64,000 nucleotides of DNA, taken from assembly GCA_963781665.1 (NCBI GenBank), contig CAWAGA010000002.1, forward strand, positions 4,154,001 to 4,218,000, read 5' to 3'. The notes beneath the pieces are model-generated. The model saw only the letters and a list, made by a program, of their open reading frames with translations, made no database searches and was not told where the DNA came from. Position numbers and translations under genes: made by a program. This DNA is from JAJYIW01 sp963781665 (GTDB lineage: Bacteria > Chloroflexota > Anaerolineae > Anaerolineales > Anaerolineaceae). Shown here piece after piece: positions 45,726 through 54,796 of this stretch. How positions within the stretch are numbered: the first letter of the stretch is position 1; every line of letters starts with the position of its first letter.

Positions 45726-47572
45726 CTATAAAGGGTCTTCAGGTGGCGGAAGGACCCCGGATTCGATTAAAGCAATCATACCCAGTAGACCACCCCAATG
45801 ATAAAATGCGTCAGAATTGGGTTTGTCACAGCCTTCGCCGGTATCTGCATTGTAGTTTTCATGAACGTGCCCGTTAATCAGCCATTCATTTAGCAGAAGG
45901 TTGCGTGATTTATTGGCTAGTTCACGGCAGGCTTCATTTAAGTCATATCTCCGTAGTCCCAGATAGACCAGGAAGTTCATTGGTCCCCAGATGCGTCCAC
46001 GCCAGTAATTTTGATCTGCATATGCCGGATCATGACGAGAGATTGTCGGAATCATCCACTCCCCCCAAAACTCATCCGGATTGTTGAAATGCTCATTGAC
46101 CAGGCGTTCAGCCTGGTTCTGGGTGGCAGCTTTGGCGATCAGCGGGTAAAAACTGGTGGGAGAAATGCGTGGGATGGCTTCTCCGGTATCTGCCCGGTGG
46201 TTAAGATAAATTCCGTGGGTTTCGTCCCAAAGGCGTGAAAGCGCTTTTCGATAATCGTTGCCGCGCTGGCGCAGCTCCGCCTCTTCGGCTGTTTTTCCCA
46301 GGACAGCGGCCATATCAGCCAATGCATCGCAATCGGAGACGTAGAGACCATTAAGACCGGTATCGTGAAGCAGCAGCAGATGTTTATCCGAATCGAAAGG
46401 CACCTCATCAAACACAGGTGAGTTGTCCAATCCCGATTCAAAAGCCCCAGCCTGCCACACGTTGACTGATTGGATTTCAGAAAAAGCGCCGTTGACCGGC
46501 TGGTACGGATCAGACCCCCAACAGAGTAATCCGTCCAGGTCGCGGTTTTCAGCCCACCACCTATTCCATCGAAGAAGGTCGGGAAATACTTCTTCCAGAA
46601 ACCAGCGATCACGGTAGGTCCGGTAGAGCTCACGGCAAACCAGCGAGCCGACTGGTGGTTCCGAGCGATCCCGTGAGGCAACACCGTTGGCTGTGGCAAA
46701 ATTAGGAACGAGCCCACTTTCGGTGATCGCGTGGGTCATTTCTACCGCGTTGGCATAGGCTATTTCTTTGTTCTCCGGAGCGGCCATATAAGCTGCAAAA
46801 TAATTATCCCATTCGAAAAGAACGTAGCCGCCCCAGCCCACATTCCAAATACGGCTGACCGGCGTCACCACGCGCTCGATGCTCAGGTTCATAAATCGTA
46901 TCCCATGCCATTACTGTCTGGATCGCTTTATAAACTTCGGATAATTCGCCGTAACGTTCAAAGTGGCTAAGATGTTCCGAACGTGAGGCAACCATGATAT
47001 TTTGGATTTCGTCCACCTCACGCATCTGACCAGTCGAAATTCCTACCGGGCTATCCAGTTCCATCGCGAGATAAGGGCCTTGCGACCAGACGTGGGGATC
47101 TTGAACGAGGTTTTTGGTTGCATAAACCGGGATTTCACCCTGGTCAAAATGACCAATGAGAAGTCTCGCCTTTTAAGGCAACGTATCCCGGCCGGTTCCA
47201 CAGGATGCCACCTTCAGCGATTAATAAGGGCGGGCGGACTACCTGAGGTGGTTTAGCCAATGGTGTGACTAATAGGACCAGATCCTCGCCGGCAGTTGCA
47301 GATTGGACAAGGATCTTATTTCCCTGCCATGTAAGCGTTAACTCAGAATAACGACCGTCATAGGTGTGCGGTCCGGGGTGAATTTTTTCATCCACTGAAT
47401 CTCGTCTTCCAATAAGCGCTTCTTTTAATTGTCGTCCACGGGCATATTCGCGCAAGCCCAGGTTGATCGCAAATCCTTCAGGCAAGAGCACGTGTGAGAG
47501 AACGCTGCGCGTGTTCCATGTATTCCAACCCCTTGCTAACCGTTTCTGAATTAACCTATATTCATCATTCAT
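45726..47572 (-). CDS. GH63/MGH1-like glycosidase (two frameshifts)
   Basis: About 615 residues of an (alpha/alpha)6 glycosidase of the GH63/mannosylglycerate-hydrolase type. Motifs are RIWNVGWGGYVLFEWDNYFA, LCWGSDPYQP, YYPLI-like (SFYPLIAKA), YWRGRIWGPMNFLVYLGL and NGHVHENYNADTGEG. The frame shifts twice: near 47171-47174 (one extra base in an A4 run; ALKARLLIGHFDQG when repaired) and near 46877-46880 (one extra base; YEPEHERVVTPVSR when repaired). The ATG at 47572 has AAAGG upstream. No signal peptide. The partner sulfatase suggests sulfated or complex oligosaccharides as substrate. Confidence 0.75.
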
Positions 47573-47801
47573 GGATAAGACCTTTAGCGAAAAAGTTTTA
47601 CATAATTTTACTGTTTGATTTGGCTGGTGGCAATTCATTGGCCAAAAATTAAAAACAGCAGGCCAGGAAGATGTACAAAACCTCAGTCAATATATCATGA
47701 AGATTTGCACTCCTCATCCTGAAATTCGAATCGGGAAAATCTGCCTTTTTTTGATTCAATAACCTGACAGAGCGGTTTGTTTACCTATTCCTCTATAAAT
47801 G

Positions 47802-47938
47802 CGATATTCTTTCAGAAAAGCGGGTCTTAATTTGGATTGGATGGGGATCAATTCCGTTTAAACAGCTTTTCTATTTAGACTATGCGGTCAGTTACGTAAC
47901 CGAGTTTTAAATCAATTACCCTATTACGATATTCTTTC
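47802..47938. repeat. 12-base direct repeat pair upstream of the PTS operon
   Basis: CGATATTCTTTC occurs at 47802-47813 and again at 47927-47938, 125 bases apart and each preceded by a CTAT-type sequence. The second copy ends 2 bases before TATAAT. It could be a pair of activator sites. Confidence 0.4.
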
Positions 47939-48008
47939 GCTATAATGAAATAGAGCGTATTCATTAATAAGTGACAATATTCAGGGTGTAAACCAAAGGG
48001 AGTGAAAT

Positions 48009-48107
48009 ATGCTCAAGCCTGGAAAAATCAATTGCCATTTTTTTCAACTTATTGCCGGCCATTTTGTTATTTGGGTCGATCTCAAATTCCATCTAATGGA
48101 CGGGTAG
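48009..48107 (+). CDS. Candidate 32-residue leader peptide
   Basis: The ATG at 48009 follows AAGGGAG by 6 bases, a strong ribosome site. The peptide reads MLKPGKINCHFFQLIAGHFV and ends HLMDG. It is moderately hydrophobic and resembles no family I know. Placed about 60 bases after a TATAAT and 90 bases before the pyrophosphatase gene, it might be a leader or small membrane peptide, or chance. Confidence 0.3.
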   Translation: MLKPGKINCHFFQLIAGHFVIWVDLKFHLMDG

Positions 48108-48198
48108 ATCCAAGCTACTCAAATATTTTGGTGTCGTATTAACGTTGGTTGAATAATGCCTATTAAACCGGATTGAATTGAGTCGGAGGAGATTAGGG

Positions 48199-48828
48199 AT
48201 GACAGATCCATCTGATTTTGATAAGTTTCGGGCACACCCCTGGCATGGTCTTTCTGTTGGTATTGATCCCCCGCACATTGTGCGGGCATACATTGAAATC
48301 ACCCCATTTGACTCTGTCAAATATGAAATTGATAAAGCAAGTGGCTATTTGAAAGTTGACAGGCCTCAACGTTCGTCGTCCTTGCCTCCGGCGTTGTATG
48401 GCTTCATTCCACGCACATACTGCGGACCACATGTCGCTGAGCTCTCGCCGGAGGTTACCGAAGCTGATGGTGATCCATTGGACATCTGCGTACTCAGTGA
48501 AAGGCCGATTAATCATCCTGAGGTCCTGGTAGATGCCTTAGTCGTGGGTGGGCTGCGTGGGATCGATAGCGGTGTAGCCGACGACAAAATTATTGCAGTT
48601 CTCTACAACGATAATATCTGGGGAGACGTGGAGGAGATAACTGAGCTTCCCCACAAGATCGTCGAACGGCTCGAACACTATTTCTCAACCTATAAAATGA
48701 TACCCGGCAGTGAATCAACGATGGAAATCCGGGAGATCTATGGTGTTGCACACGCACATCAGGTGATCAACGCAGCCATGGACGATTACAAAGTGCGGTT
48801 TGGTCAACCAGCCCCCAGACACTGGTAG
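48199..48828 (+). CDS. ppa: Inorganic pyrophosphatase, family I
   Basis: 209 residues, splitting pyrophosphate to phosphate with Mg2+ and so pulling nucleotide-sugar synthesis forward. Family features are KYEIDKASGYLKVDR, LPPALYGFIPRTYC, DGDPLDICVLSE (the metal-binding D-x-D-P-x-D) and GIDSGVADDKIIAV. An N-terminal extension of about 35 residues (HPWHGLSVGIDPP) is longer than in E. coli. The ATG at 48199 has GGAGGAG upstream. It heads the + strand hexose cluster; the EIIA gene starts 4 bases after its stop. Confidence 0.9.
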   Translation: MTDPSDFDKFRAHPWHGLSVGIDPPHIVRAYIEITPFDSVKYEIDKASGYLKVDRPQRSSSLPPALYGFIPRTYCGPHVAELSPEVTEADGDPLDICVLSERPINHPEVLVDALVVGGLRGIDSGVADDKIIAVLYNDNIWGDVEEITELPHKIVERLEHYFSTYKMIPGSESTMEIREIYGVAHAHQVINAAMDDYKVRFGQPAPRHW

Positions 48829-48832
48829 AAAG

Positions 48833-49270
48833 ATGGATGTCCTGACGAAAGAGATGGTCCTTCTCGGCCTTCAGGCAGCCGATAAAGTGGAAGCCATCCG
48901 GCGTGCAGGCCAGGTCCTTATCAAGTCGGGCTGTGTTGCACCGGTTTATGTAGAAGGAATGCTGGCGCGTGAGCGATTGATGTCAACCTACCTTGGCAAT
49001 GGCATCGCCATTCCGCACGGTGAACTGGCAGATTTGCGATCAGTCTTCCGGACAGGGATTTCGGTGCTTCAATTACCAGATGGTGTCGAATGGGATGCTG
49101 GTGAGCGCGCCTACCTAGTTATTGGGCTTGCAAGTATTGATCAAAGGCATGTCAAGGTGCTGAAGAATTTGGTAGACCTGCTGGAGGTGCCTGATGACAT
49201 TGCGCAACTTATTAAGGCTGCCGATCCGTTGGTAATTGTTGAGTATCTCAAACATGGAAGGAGTAAATAG
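48833..49270 (+). CDS. PTS EIIA component, mannitol/fructose type
   Basis: 145 residues. The single EIIA-Mtl/Fru domain has active His62 in LGNGIAIPHGE and accepts phosphate from HPr for transfer to EIIB. It closely resembles the N-terminal domain of the next gene (TxLGNGIAIPHG, RTGIxVLQxPDGVxW), so the two arose by tandem duplication. The ATG at 48833 lies 4 bases after the pyrophosphatase stop with no strong ribosome site, consistent with translational coupling. Its end is 1 base before the next ATG. Confidence 0.85.
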   Translation: MDVLTKEMVLLGLQAADKVEAIRRAGQVLIKSGCVAPVYVEGMLARERLMSTYLGNGIAIPHGELADLRSVFRTGISVLQLPDGVEWDAGERAYLVIGLASIDQRHVKVLKNLVDLLEVPDDIAQLIKAADPLVIVEYLKHGRSK

Positions 49271-49271
49271 G

Positions 49272-51737
49272 ATGGAATTAGAACACAGGAATGTTCAAAT
49301 TCATGCCAGGGTTACCAATAAAGCGGAGGCAATTCGCGCCGCCGGCGAGATGCTGGTCGAAAGCCAATACATGAAAGCCGGTTATATTGAAAGCATGTTT
49401 GCCCGAGAGAAGGTAGCTAACACCTTCCTTGGTAACGGTATTGCCATTCCCCATGGATTGCCAAAGGACCGTGATTTAATCTTGCGCACGGGCATCGCTG
49501 TTCTACAGGTACCGGATGGCGTGGTATGGAACTGGGGTGAAACGGTGTATCTGGTTGTTGCCATTGCCGCTCGATCTGACGAGCACATCGGTATCCTGGC
49601 AAATTTAACCAATGTCTTGACCGATGACGACGCAGTACGTCGACTTGCAGAAACCGACGATCCTGACGATATTATCAGAGAGTTGAGTGGATCGCAACCA
49701 CCTCGAACAGCACCGGCAGAGACACCGGTTGATTTCGCTTCCTATGTCGATCTGACCATTCACAACCCAACAGGCTTCCACGCCCGACCGGCGACCGTCT
49801 TTGCCAGTGGGGCTAAGGCGTTCACATCTGAAGTGCGCGTGCGTTACAAAGATAAGGTAGCTAATGGGAAGAGCCTGGCTTCTCTGCTGACGCTGGGAAT
49901 AGAATTCGGCGGCGTGATTCGGGTGAGCGCACAAGGCCCTGATGAGGCAGCCGCGCTGCGGGTATTAAAAAAAGCAGTGGAAAGTGGGTTAGGCGAGGAA
50001 GAAGCGCAGCTGGTCCCTCCGCAAGCCCAACTGGTATACGAATGGGAAGCTGAAGAGGGTCAGGTGGTTTTGCCCGGTGTCCCAGCATCACCAGGCGTTG
50101 CCATTGGCCCAACATCTTTCTTCAAACGCAGTAAATTCGTTGTAGAAGCAACCGCAGTAGACCCGGACGCCGAGATGCTACGCTTGAAAGAAGCGATAGC
50201 TGCTGCCCGGGGGCAATTGAATGACCTTTACCTGGGAGTTAAAGAGCGAGCAGGTGAAGGTCAGGCCTCTATCTTCCTTGCTCATGCCGAATTCCTGGAC
50301 GATCCTGATCTGGAGCAAGCGGTCGAGTCACATATCGAAACCGGTGCCAGCGCTGGGCGAGCCTGGCAACAGACGATTGAAGAACGGGTCGCTGAATTAC
50401 GGTTGGTTGATGATCCCCTGATTGCGGGACGGGCTGTTGACCTGGGGGATGTGGGCAGCAGGGTACTGAATTTTCTGGCCCACCGTATCGATGAGGGGCC
50501 GCTCATGCCCACCAGACCAGTTATCCTGCTGGCTGAAGACCTCACACCCTCTGATACAGCCGGTTTGGACCCGGCTTTCGTTCTAGGATTTTGCACTGCC
50601 GGTGGCGGTCCCACATCGCATAGCGCCATCATCGCCCGCGCACTGGGTATTCCAGCTATCGTTGGAACCGGGCCGGCACTATTGAACCAATCGGAAGGGA
50701 TTGAAGTTATCCTGGACGGTAATCGTGGCAATCTATATGTGGCCCCCAATCCCGGCACTTTAGCATCAGCCCGCAAAGCAATTAAAGCAATGGATGAACA
50801 ACGCAATGCAGAGAAACTACGCTGCTATGAACCTGCCCTCATGACCGATGGACACCGGGTTGAGGTGGTCGCAAATATTGGCCACGTTGAAGAAGCTGCT
50901 CAAGCGGTTAACGCAGGTGGCGAAGGTGTCGGCTTACTACGAACCGAGTTCCTCTTCCTTGACCGTAAATTGCCGCCTTCTGAGGAAGAACAATTCATAG
51001 CTTACCGCGCCATGGCACAGGCTCTAAGCAATTTGCCGCTCATTATTCGCACCCTGGACATTGGAGGGGATAAAGGCGCTCCTTACCTGGATTTGCCAGC
51101 TGAGGATAATCCTTTTCTGGGGGTGCGCGGAATCCGCCTGTGCCTGGCCAGGCCAGATCTCTTCCGTACACAGTTGCGAGCGATCTACCGCGCAGCTGAA
51201 TTTGGGTTGATCAGGATTATGTTCCCAATGGTTTCCACAATGGAAGATCTCGAAGCTGCTAAAACCATTGCCGCTGAAGTTCGCTGGGAAACAGGGGCTA
51301 TAGCCGTTGACATTGGTATTATGATCGAAGTCCCTTCGGCAGTCATGATGGCTGATGAGCTGGCCCAGGAGGTTGACTTCTTTTCTATCGGAACGAACGA
51401 CTTAACCCAATATGCGCTGGCAATGGATCGCGGACATCCGATTCTTGCAAAACAGGCCGATGGGTTACATCCCGCTGTGCTGCGTATGATAGATCATACG
51501 GTGCAGGCAGCTAAGGCTGCCGGTAAGTGGGTGGGCGTGTGTGGTGGAATCGCCGGCGACCCTCGAGGGGCAGCGATCCTGACAGGGTTGGGAGTCACAG
51601 AGCTGAGCGTATCTATTCCCAGTATCGCAGCGATCAAAGCCCAGATAAGAAGTCTTTCTCTGGAAAAGGTACAAACCCTGGCACACCAGGCTGTGGCTTG
51701 CCGTACAGCTGCTGAGGTGCGCAGTTTGCCTATATAG
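49272..51737 (+). CDS. Multiphosphoryl transfer protein: EIIA-HPr-EI fusion
   Basis: 821 residues combining the general and sugar-specific PTS carriers. EIIA at about 1-140 (His61 in GIAIPHG), HPr at about 158-245 (His170 in HNPTGFHARPA; the region near KVANGKSLASLL keeps the Ser46-type regulatory site), and EI at about 265-820 (His450 in GGGPTSHSAIIAR, PEP-binding GVGLLRTEFLFL, DFFSIGTNDLTQY and the Cys of GVCGGIAGD). PEP phosphorylates EI, then HPr, then EIIA and the EIIB domains encoded downstream. The ATG at 49272 follows AAGGAG. The cluster order suggests the fused carrier serves fructose uptake. Confidence 0.95.
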   Translation: MELEHRNVQIHARVTNKAEAIRAAGEMLVESQYMKAGYIESMFAREKVANTFLGNGIAIPHGLPKDRDLILRTGIAVLQVPDGVVWNWGETVYLVVAIAARSDEHIGILANLTNVLTDDDAVRRLAETDDPDDIIRELSGSQPPRTAPAETPVDFASYVDLTIHNPTGFHARPATVFASGAKAFTSEVRVRYKDKVANGKSLASLLTLGIEFGGVIRVSAQGPDEAAALRVLKKAVESGLGEEEAQLVPPQAQLVYEWEAEEGQVVLPGVPASPGVAIGPTSFFKRSKFVVEATAVDPDAEMLRLKEAIAAARGQLNDLYLGVKERAGEGQASIFLAHAEFLDDPDLEQAVESHIETGASAGRAWQQTIEERVAELRLVDDPLIAGRAVDLGDVGSRVLNFLAHRIDEGPLMPTRPVILLAEDLTPSDTAGLDPAFVLGFCTAGGGPTSHSAIIARALGIPAIVGTGPALLNQSEGIEVILDGNRGNLYVAPNPGTLASARKAIKAMDEQRNAEKLRCYEPALMTDGHRVEVVANIGHVEEAAQAVNAGGEGVGLLRTEFLFLDRKLPPSEEEQFIAYRAMAQALSNLPLIIRTLDIGGDKGAPYLDLPAEDNPFLGVRGIRLCLARPDLFRTQLRAIYRAAEFGLIRIMFPMVSTMEDLEAAKTIAAEVRWETGAIAVDIGIMIEVPSAVMMADELAQEVDFFSIGTNDLTQYALAMDRGHPILAKQADGLHPAVLRMIDHTVQAAKAAGKWVGVCGGIAGDPRGAAILTGLGVTELSVSIPSIAAIKAQIRSLSLEKVQTLAHQAVACRTAAEVRSLPI

Positions 51738-51810
51738 CTGGTCGGAAAACTGCAAGATTCAGGTGCAGGTTCTTAATATTTTTTTCTAAAACTTGAAAGG
51801 TAGGCAGCAT

Positions 51811-52760
51811 ATGGGGCAAGAAGAAAAAATCGTTTCCGTCACAATCAATCCTGCCATTGATCAGACTGTTATTATTCCAAACTTCAGAGCTGGTGCTGTA
51901 AACCGTGTCCAGTCATCGCAAGTAGACGCCGGCGGAAAGGGGGTTAATGTGGCTTCCTTCCTGGCTGACTATGGTGAGCCAGTTACAATTACCGGTTTTA
52001 TGGGTGCTGGTAATGATGAGATCTTTCGCCATCTTTTCGAGCGGAAGAGAATCGTGAATCGTTGCGTTCGAATCGCCGGCCAAACACGAATCAGCGTCAA
52101 GGTGAGCGACCAAATCCTCAATCTGACCACGGATATCAATTTCCCTGGTGAGACGCCCAGTGAGGCAGATATTTTCCACCTTTTTGATATCCTGACCGAG
52201 TTAGCCGCCACGCATGACTGGTTTATCCTTACCGGCAGTATCCCGTATGGGGTTAGTGCCAGTATTTATGCAGATATGGTAGACAGATTAGCAGGCAAGA
52301 AGATCGTGCTCGATACGAGCGGGGAGGGTTTCCGCCTGGCAGTGGCTGCGGGACCGTGGCTGATCAAGCCTAATGTGGATGAATTAGCGAATATACCGGG
52401 AAAATATTGGATTCGCCCGCCGCTATTCTGGAACAGGCTCATTCAATCATCAAACGTTATAACGTCCATATCGTGGTTATTTCGATGGGAAAGGAAGGCG
52501 CTATCTTCGTTGAAGACGATGAGGCAATTTGGGCAATACCTCCGGCTGTCGAGGTGAAAAGTACTGTAGGTGCTGGTGATGCAATGGTTGCCGGTTTAGT
52601 TGTCGGGAAGATCAACGGCCTTATTCTGGGTGAATGCGCCCGGTTGGCAACCGCATTCTCGGTGACCGCCATCAGTCACATTGGATCAGGATTGCCTTCA
52701 ATTGAAGCCGTTCAGGCAGCCAGGGACCGGGTCACCATTCGAGAATTGGACAAAGGATAG
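51811..52760 (+). CDS. fruK: 1-phosphofructokinase, PfkB family (one-base frameshift)
   Basis: About 316 residues, phosphorylating fructose-1-P to fructose-1,6-bisphosphate. It begins VSVTINPAIDQTVIIPNF, with VDAGGKGVNVASFLADYG (first PfkB signature) and, after the break, STVGAGDAMVAGLVVG (second signature with catalytic Asp). One base is missing in the GGG run at 52398-52400: adding a G joins ANIPG to KILDSPAAIL. The ATG at 51811 is preceded by AGGTAGG. The assignment to 1-phosphofructokinase rather than tagatose kinase rests on the adjacent fructose EIIBBC gene. Confidence 0.85.
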
Positions 52761-52789
52761 GTTAATCATATCAAAGAAGGAGAGTACAA

Positions 52790-54589
52790 ATGGCTAAGTT
52801 AGTTGCTGTAATGGCTTGCCCAACAGGGATAGCCCATACTGTTATGGCTGCAGAAGCGCTTGAAAAAACCGCAAAAGCCATGGGACATACTCTGAGGGCA
52901 GAAATGCAGGGCTCAGTGGGAGCGCAAAACGTCCTTACCAACCAGGAGATTAGCGATGCCGATACTGTGATCATCGCCACGGATATACATATCAATATGG
53001 ACCGTTTTGGAGGCAAGCCTGTCTATGCCGTCTCGACGAGCGACGCCATTCGCAGAAGCAGGGCCGTTATCGAGGAGGCATTAGCGGAGGCTGAGGAAGT
53101 AAAAGCAGCTGCAGCTGCGCCCGCGCCGGCTGCAGTGGCAGCCTCTTCAAAACCAAGTGCCGAAGCTGGAGCATCAAAGTTCCTGGTAGGTGTTACTTCC
53201 TGTCCTACCGGGATTGCACACACCTTTATGGCGGCTACAGCTCTGGCCAAAGCCGCAAGCGAATTGGGCTATTCTATGAAGGTTGAGACCCAGGGTTCGG
53301 TTGGAGCGCAAAACACGCTGACATTCGAAGAGATTGGGCGGGCAGACGCGGTCATCATTGCAGCCGATGCTTTTGTGGACAAGACCCGATTTACTGGCAA
53401 AAGGCTCTATGAAACTTCGACGAATACTGCTCTCCGTGAAGGCCAGGACGTAATAAAACAAGCTCTCGCTTTACCAGAACCTGGTGGCGCTGGCCTGGCG
53501 GACCTGGCTAAGGAGATGAAAAAGGCTCGCGCAGCTCAAATGCCAGGGGCATATAAGCATCTTATGACCGGGGTTTCCTACATGCTGCCCATCGTGGTCG
53601 CTGGTGGCATTTTGATCGCCTTATCGTTTGCATTTGGCGGTATCAAGCCTCAGGGATATCCCGAAGGGACGCTCGCCTGGGGGTTGATGTTGATCGGTGG
53701 CTCCACGGCGTTTGCATTATATGTACCAATCCTGGCGGCTTTTATAGCTTACTCCATCGCTGACCGGCCCGGTATTGCACCCGGCATCATCGGTGGAATG
53801 CTTGCCACCACGATTGGATCAGGATTTTTAGGTGGCATCATTGCCGGTTTTTTGGCTGGCTACTTGACCCTTTGGCTGAACAATATCATAAAACTCCCAA
53901 AGAACCTGCAGGGTCTCAAGCCAGTCTTGATTTTGCCGCTACTCTCGACTTTGGTCGTTGGTCTTGCGATGGTCTTCTTGATTGGTCCTCCGATGAAAAC
54001 GGTCAACACCGGCCTGGCGAATTGGCTGAAGGACATGCAGACCGGGAGTGCTGTCGTGCTTGGCCTGATCATGGGAGCGATGATGGCTTTTGATATGGGT
54101 GGGCCGGTCAATAAAGCGGCTTATACCGTCGCGGTTGGATTGCTTTCCAGCCAGATTTATTCGCCAATGGCGGCGGTGATGGCAGCCGGGATGACGCCAC
54201 CGCTGGGGCTGGCGTTGGCTGCATTCCTGTTCAAAAATCGTTTTACTCAGGAAGAACAGGAAGCTGCCGGTGCAGCGGTAGTTTTGGGAATCTCATTTAT
54301 CACCGAAGGAGCGATTCCATTCGCAGCTCGTGATCCTCTAAGGGTGATTCCGAGCTTGATGGTTGGGTCTGCCGTGGCGGGAGCGATTTCAATGGTCTTT
54401 GGCTGCCAATTGCTCGTTCCCCACGGCGGCATTTTTGTTCTGCCTATCCCGAATGCAGTCGTTAATCTGGGTGGTTATATTGTAGCCATTTTGGCTGGCA
54501 CTGTCGTAACTTCGGGGATGCTGTTCGCTCTAAAAAGGCCTCTGGCAAAGAAGGAACAGGCCTTCGCCAGGGAAACAGCTATCGCCTGA
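52790..54589 (+). CDS. fruA: Fructose-specific PTS EIIB-EIIB-EIIC component
   Basis: 599 residues. Two tandem EIIB-Fru domains with active Cys10 and Cys138, each in the context CPTGIAHT with a downstream QGSVGAQN, joined by an Ala/Pro-rich linker (about 104-127). The EIIC membrane channel spans about 255-585 with GVSYMLPIVVAGGILIALSF, FDMGGPVNKAAYTV and ITEGAIPFAA. It takes up fructose and releases fructose-1-P. The ATG has an AAGGAG site. EIIA is supplied in trans by the two upstream genes. Confidence 0.95.
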   Translation: MAKLVAVMACPTGIAHTVMAAEALEKTAKAMGHTLRAEMQGSVGAQNVLTNQEISDADTVIIATDIHINMDRFGGKPVYAVSTSDAIRRSRAVIEEALAEAEEVKAAAAAPAPAAVAASSKPSAEAGASKFLVGVTSCPTGIAHTFMAATALAKAASELGYSMKVETQGSVGAQNTLTFEEIGRADAVIIAADAFVDKTRFTGKRLYETSTNTALREGQDVIKQALALPEPGGAGLADLAKEMKKARAAQMPGAYKHLMTGVSYMLPIVVAGGILIALSFAFGGIKPQGYPEGTLAWGLMLIGGSTAFALYVPILAAFIAYSIADRPGIAPGIIGGMLATTIGSGFLGGIIAGFLAGYLTLWLNNIIKLPKNLQGLKPVLILPLLSTLVVGLAMVFLIGPPMKTVNTGLANWLKDMQTGSAVVLGLIMGAMMAFDMGGPVNKAAYTVAVGLLSSQIYSPMAAVMAAGMTPPLGLALAAFLFKNRFTQEEQEAAGAAVVLGISFITEGAIPFAARDPLRVIPSLMVGSAVAGAISMVFGCQLLVPHGGIFVLPIPNAVVNLGGYIVAILAGTVVTSGMLFALKRPLAKKEQAFARETAIA

Positions 54590-54796
54590 ACACAATCTTC
54601 AAGGTGGAGGTCCGGGATGAAGACATTTTAGTGGTAAAAACCCGAAGGGAAAACCGCATTTGCTTGCTACACGCTATGACCAGTTGCGAGGGCGAGACCT
54701 TATGCCCCGGTGAAATGTCAAAATGATCAAGAATGGATGAATCCTTCATAAAAGTTTCACCCATATCAGGAATTCAAACAACTTTAAGGAAAAAGT

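Larger units (their letters stand above)
47573..48198. other. Long promoter region of the PTS/hexose operon
   Basis: It separates the divergent GH63-like and pyrophosphatase genes. It contains a 12-base direct repeat CGATATTCTTTC at 47802-47813 and 47927-47938, a TATAAT at 47941-47946 just after the second copy, and a short ORF at 48009-48107 with a good ribosome site. No convincing -35 box was found. Confidence 0.45.

Noticed and set aside
46246..46258. GAAAGCGCTTTTC as a LacI-type operator
   Set aside because: It lies deep inside the GH63-like coding sequence, away from any promoter, and differs from the sites at 1439 and 1574.
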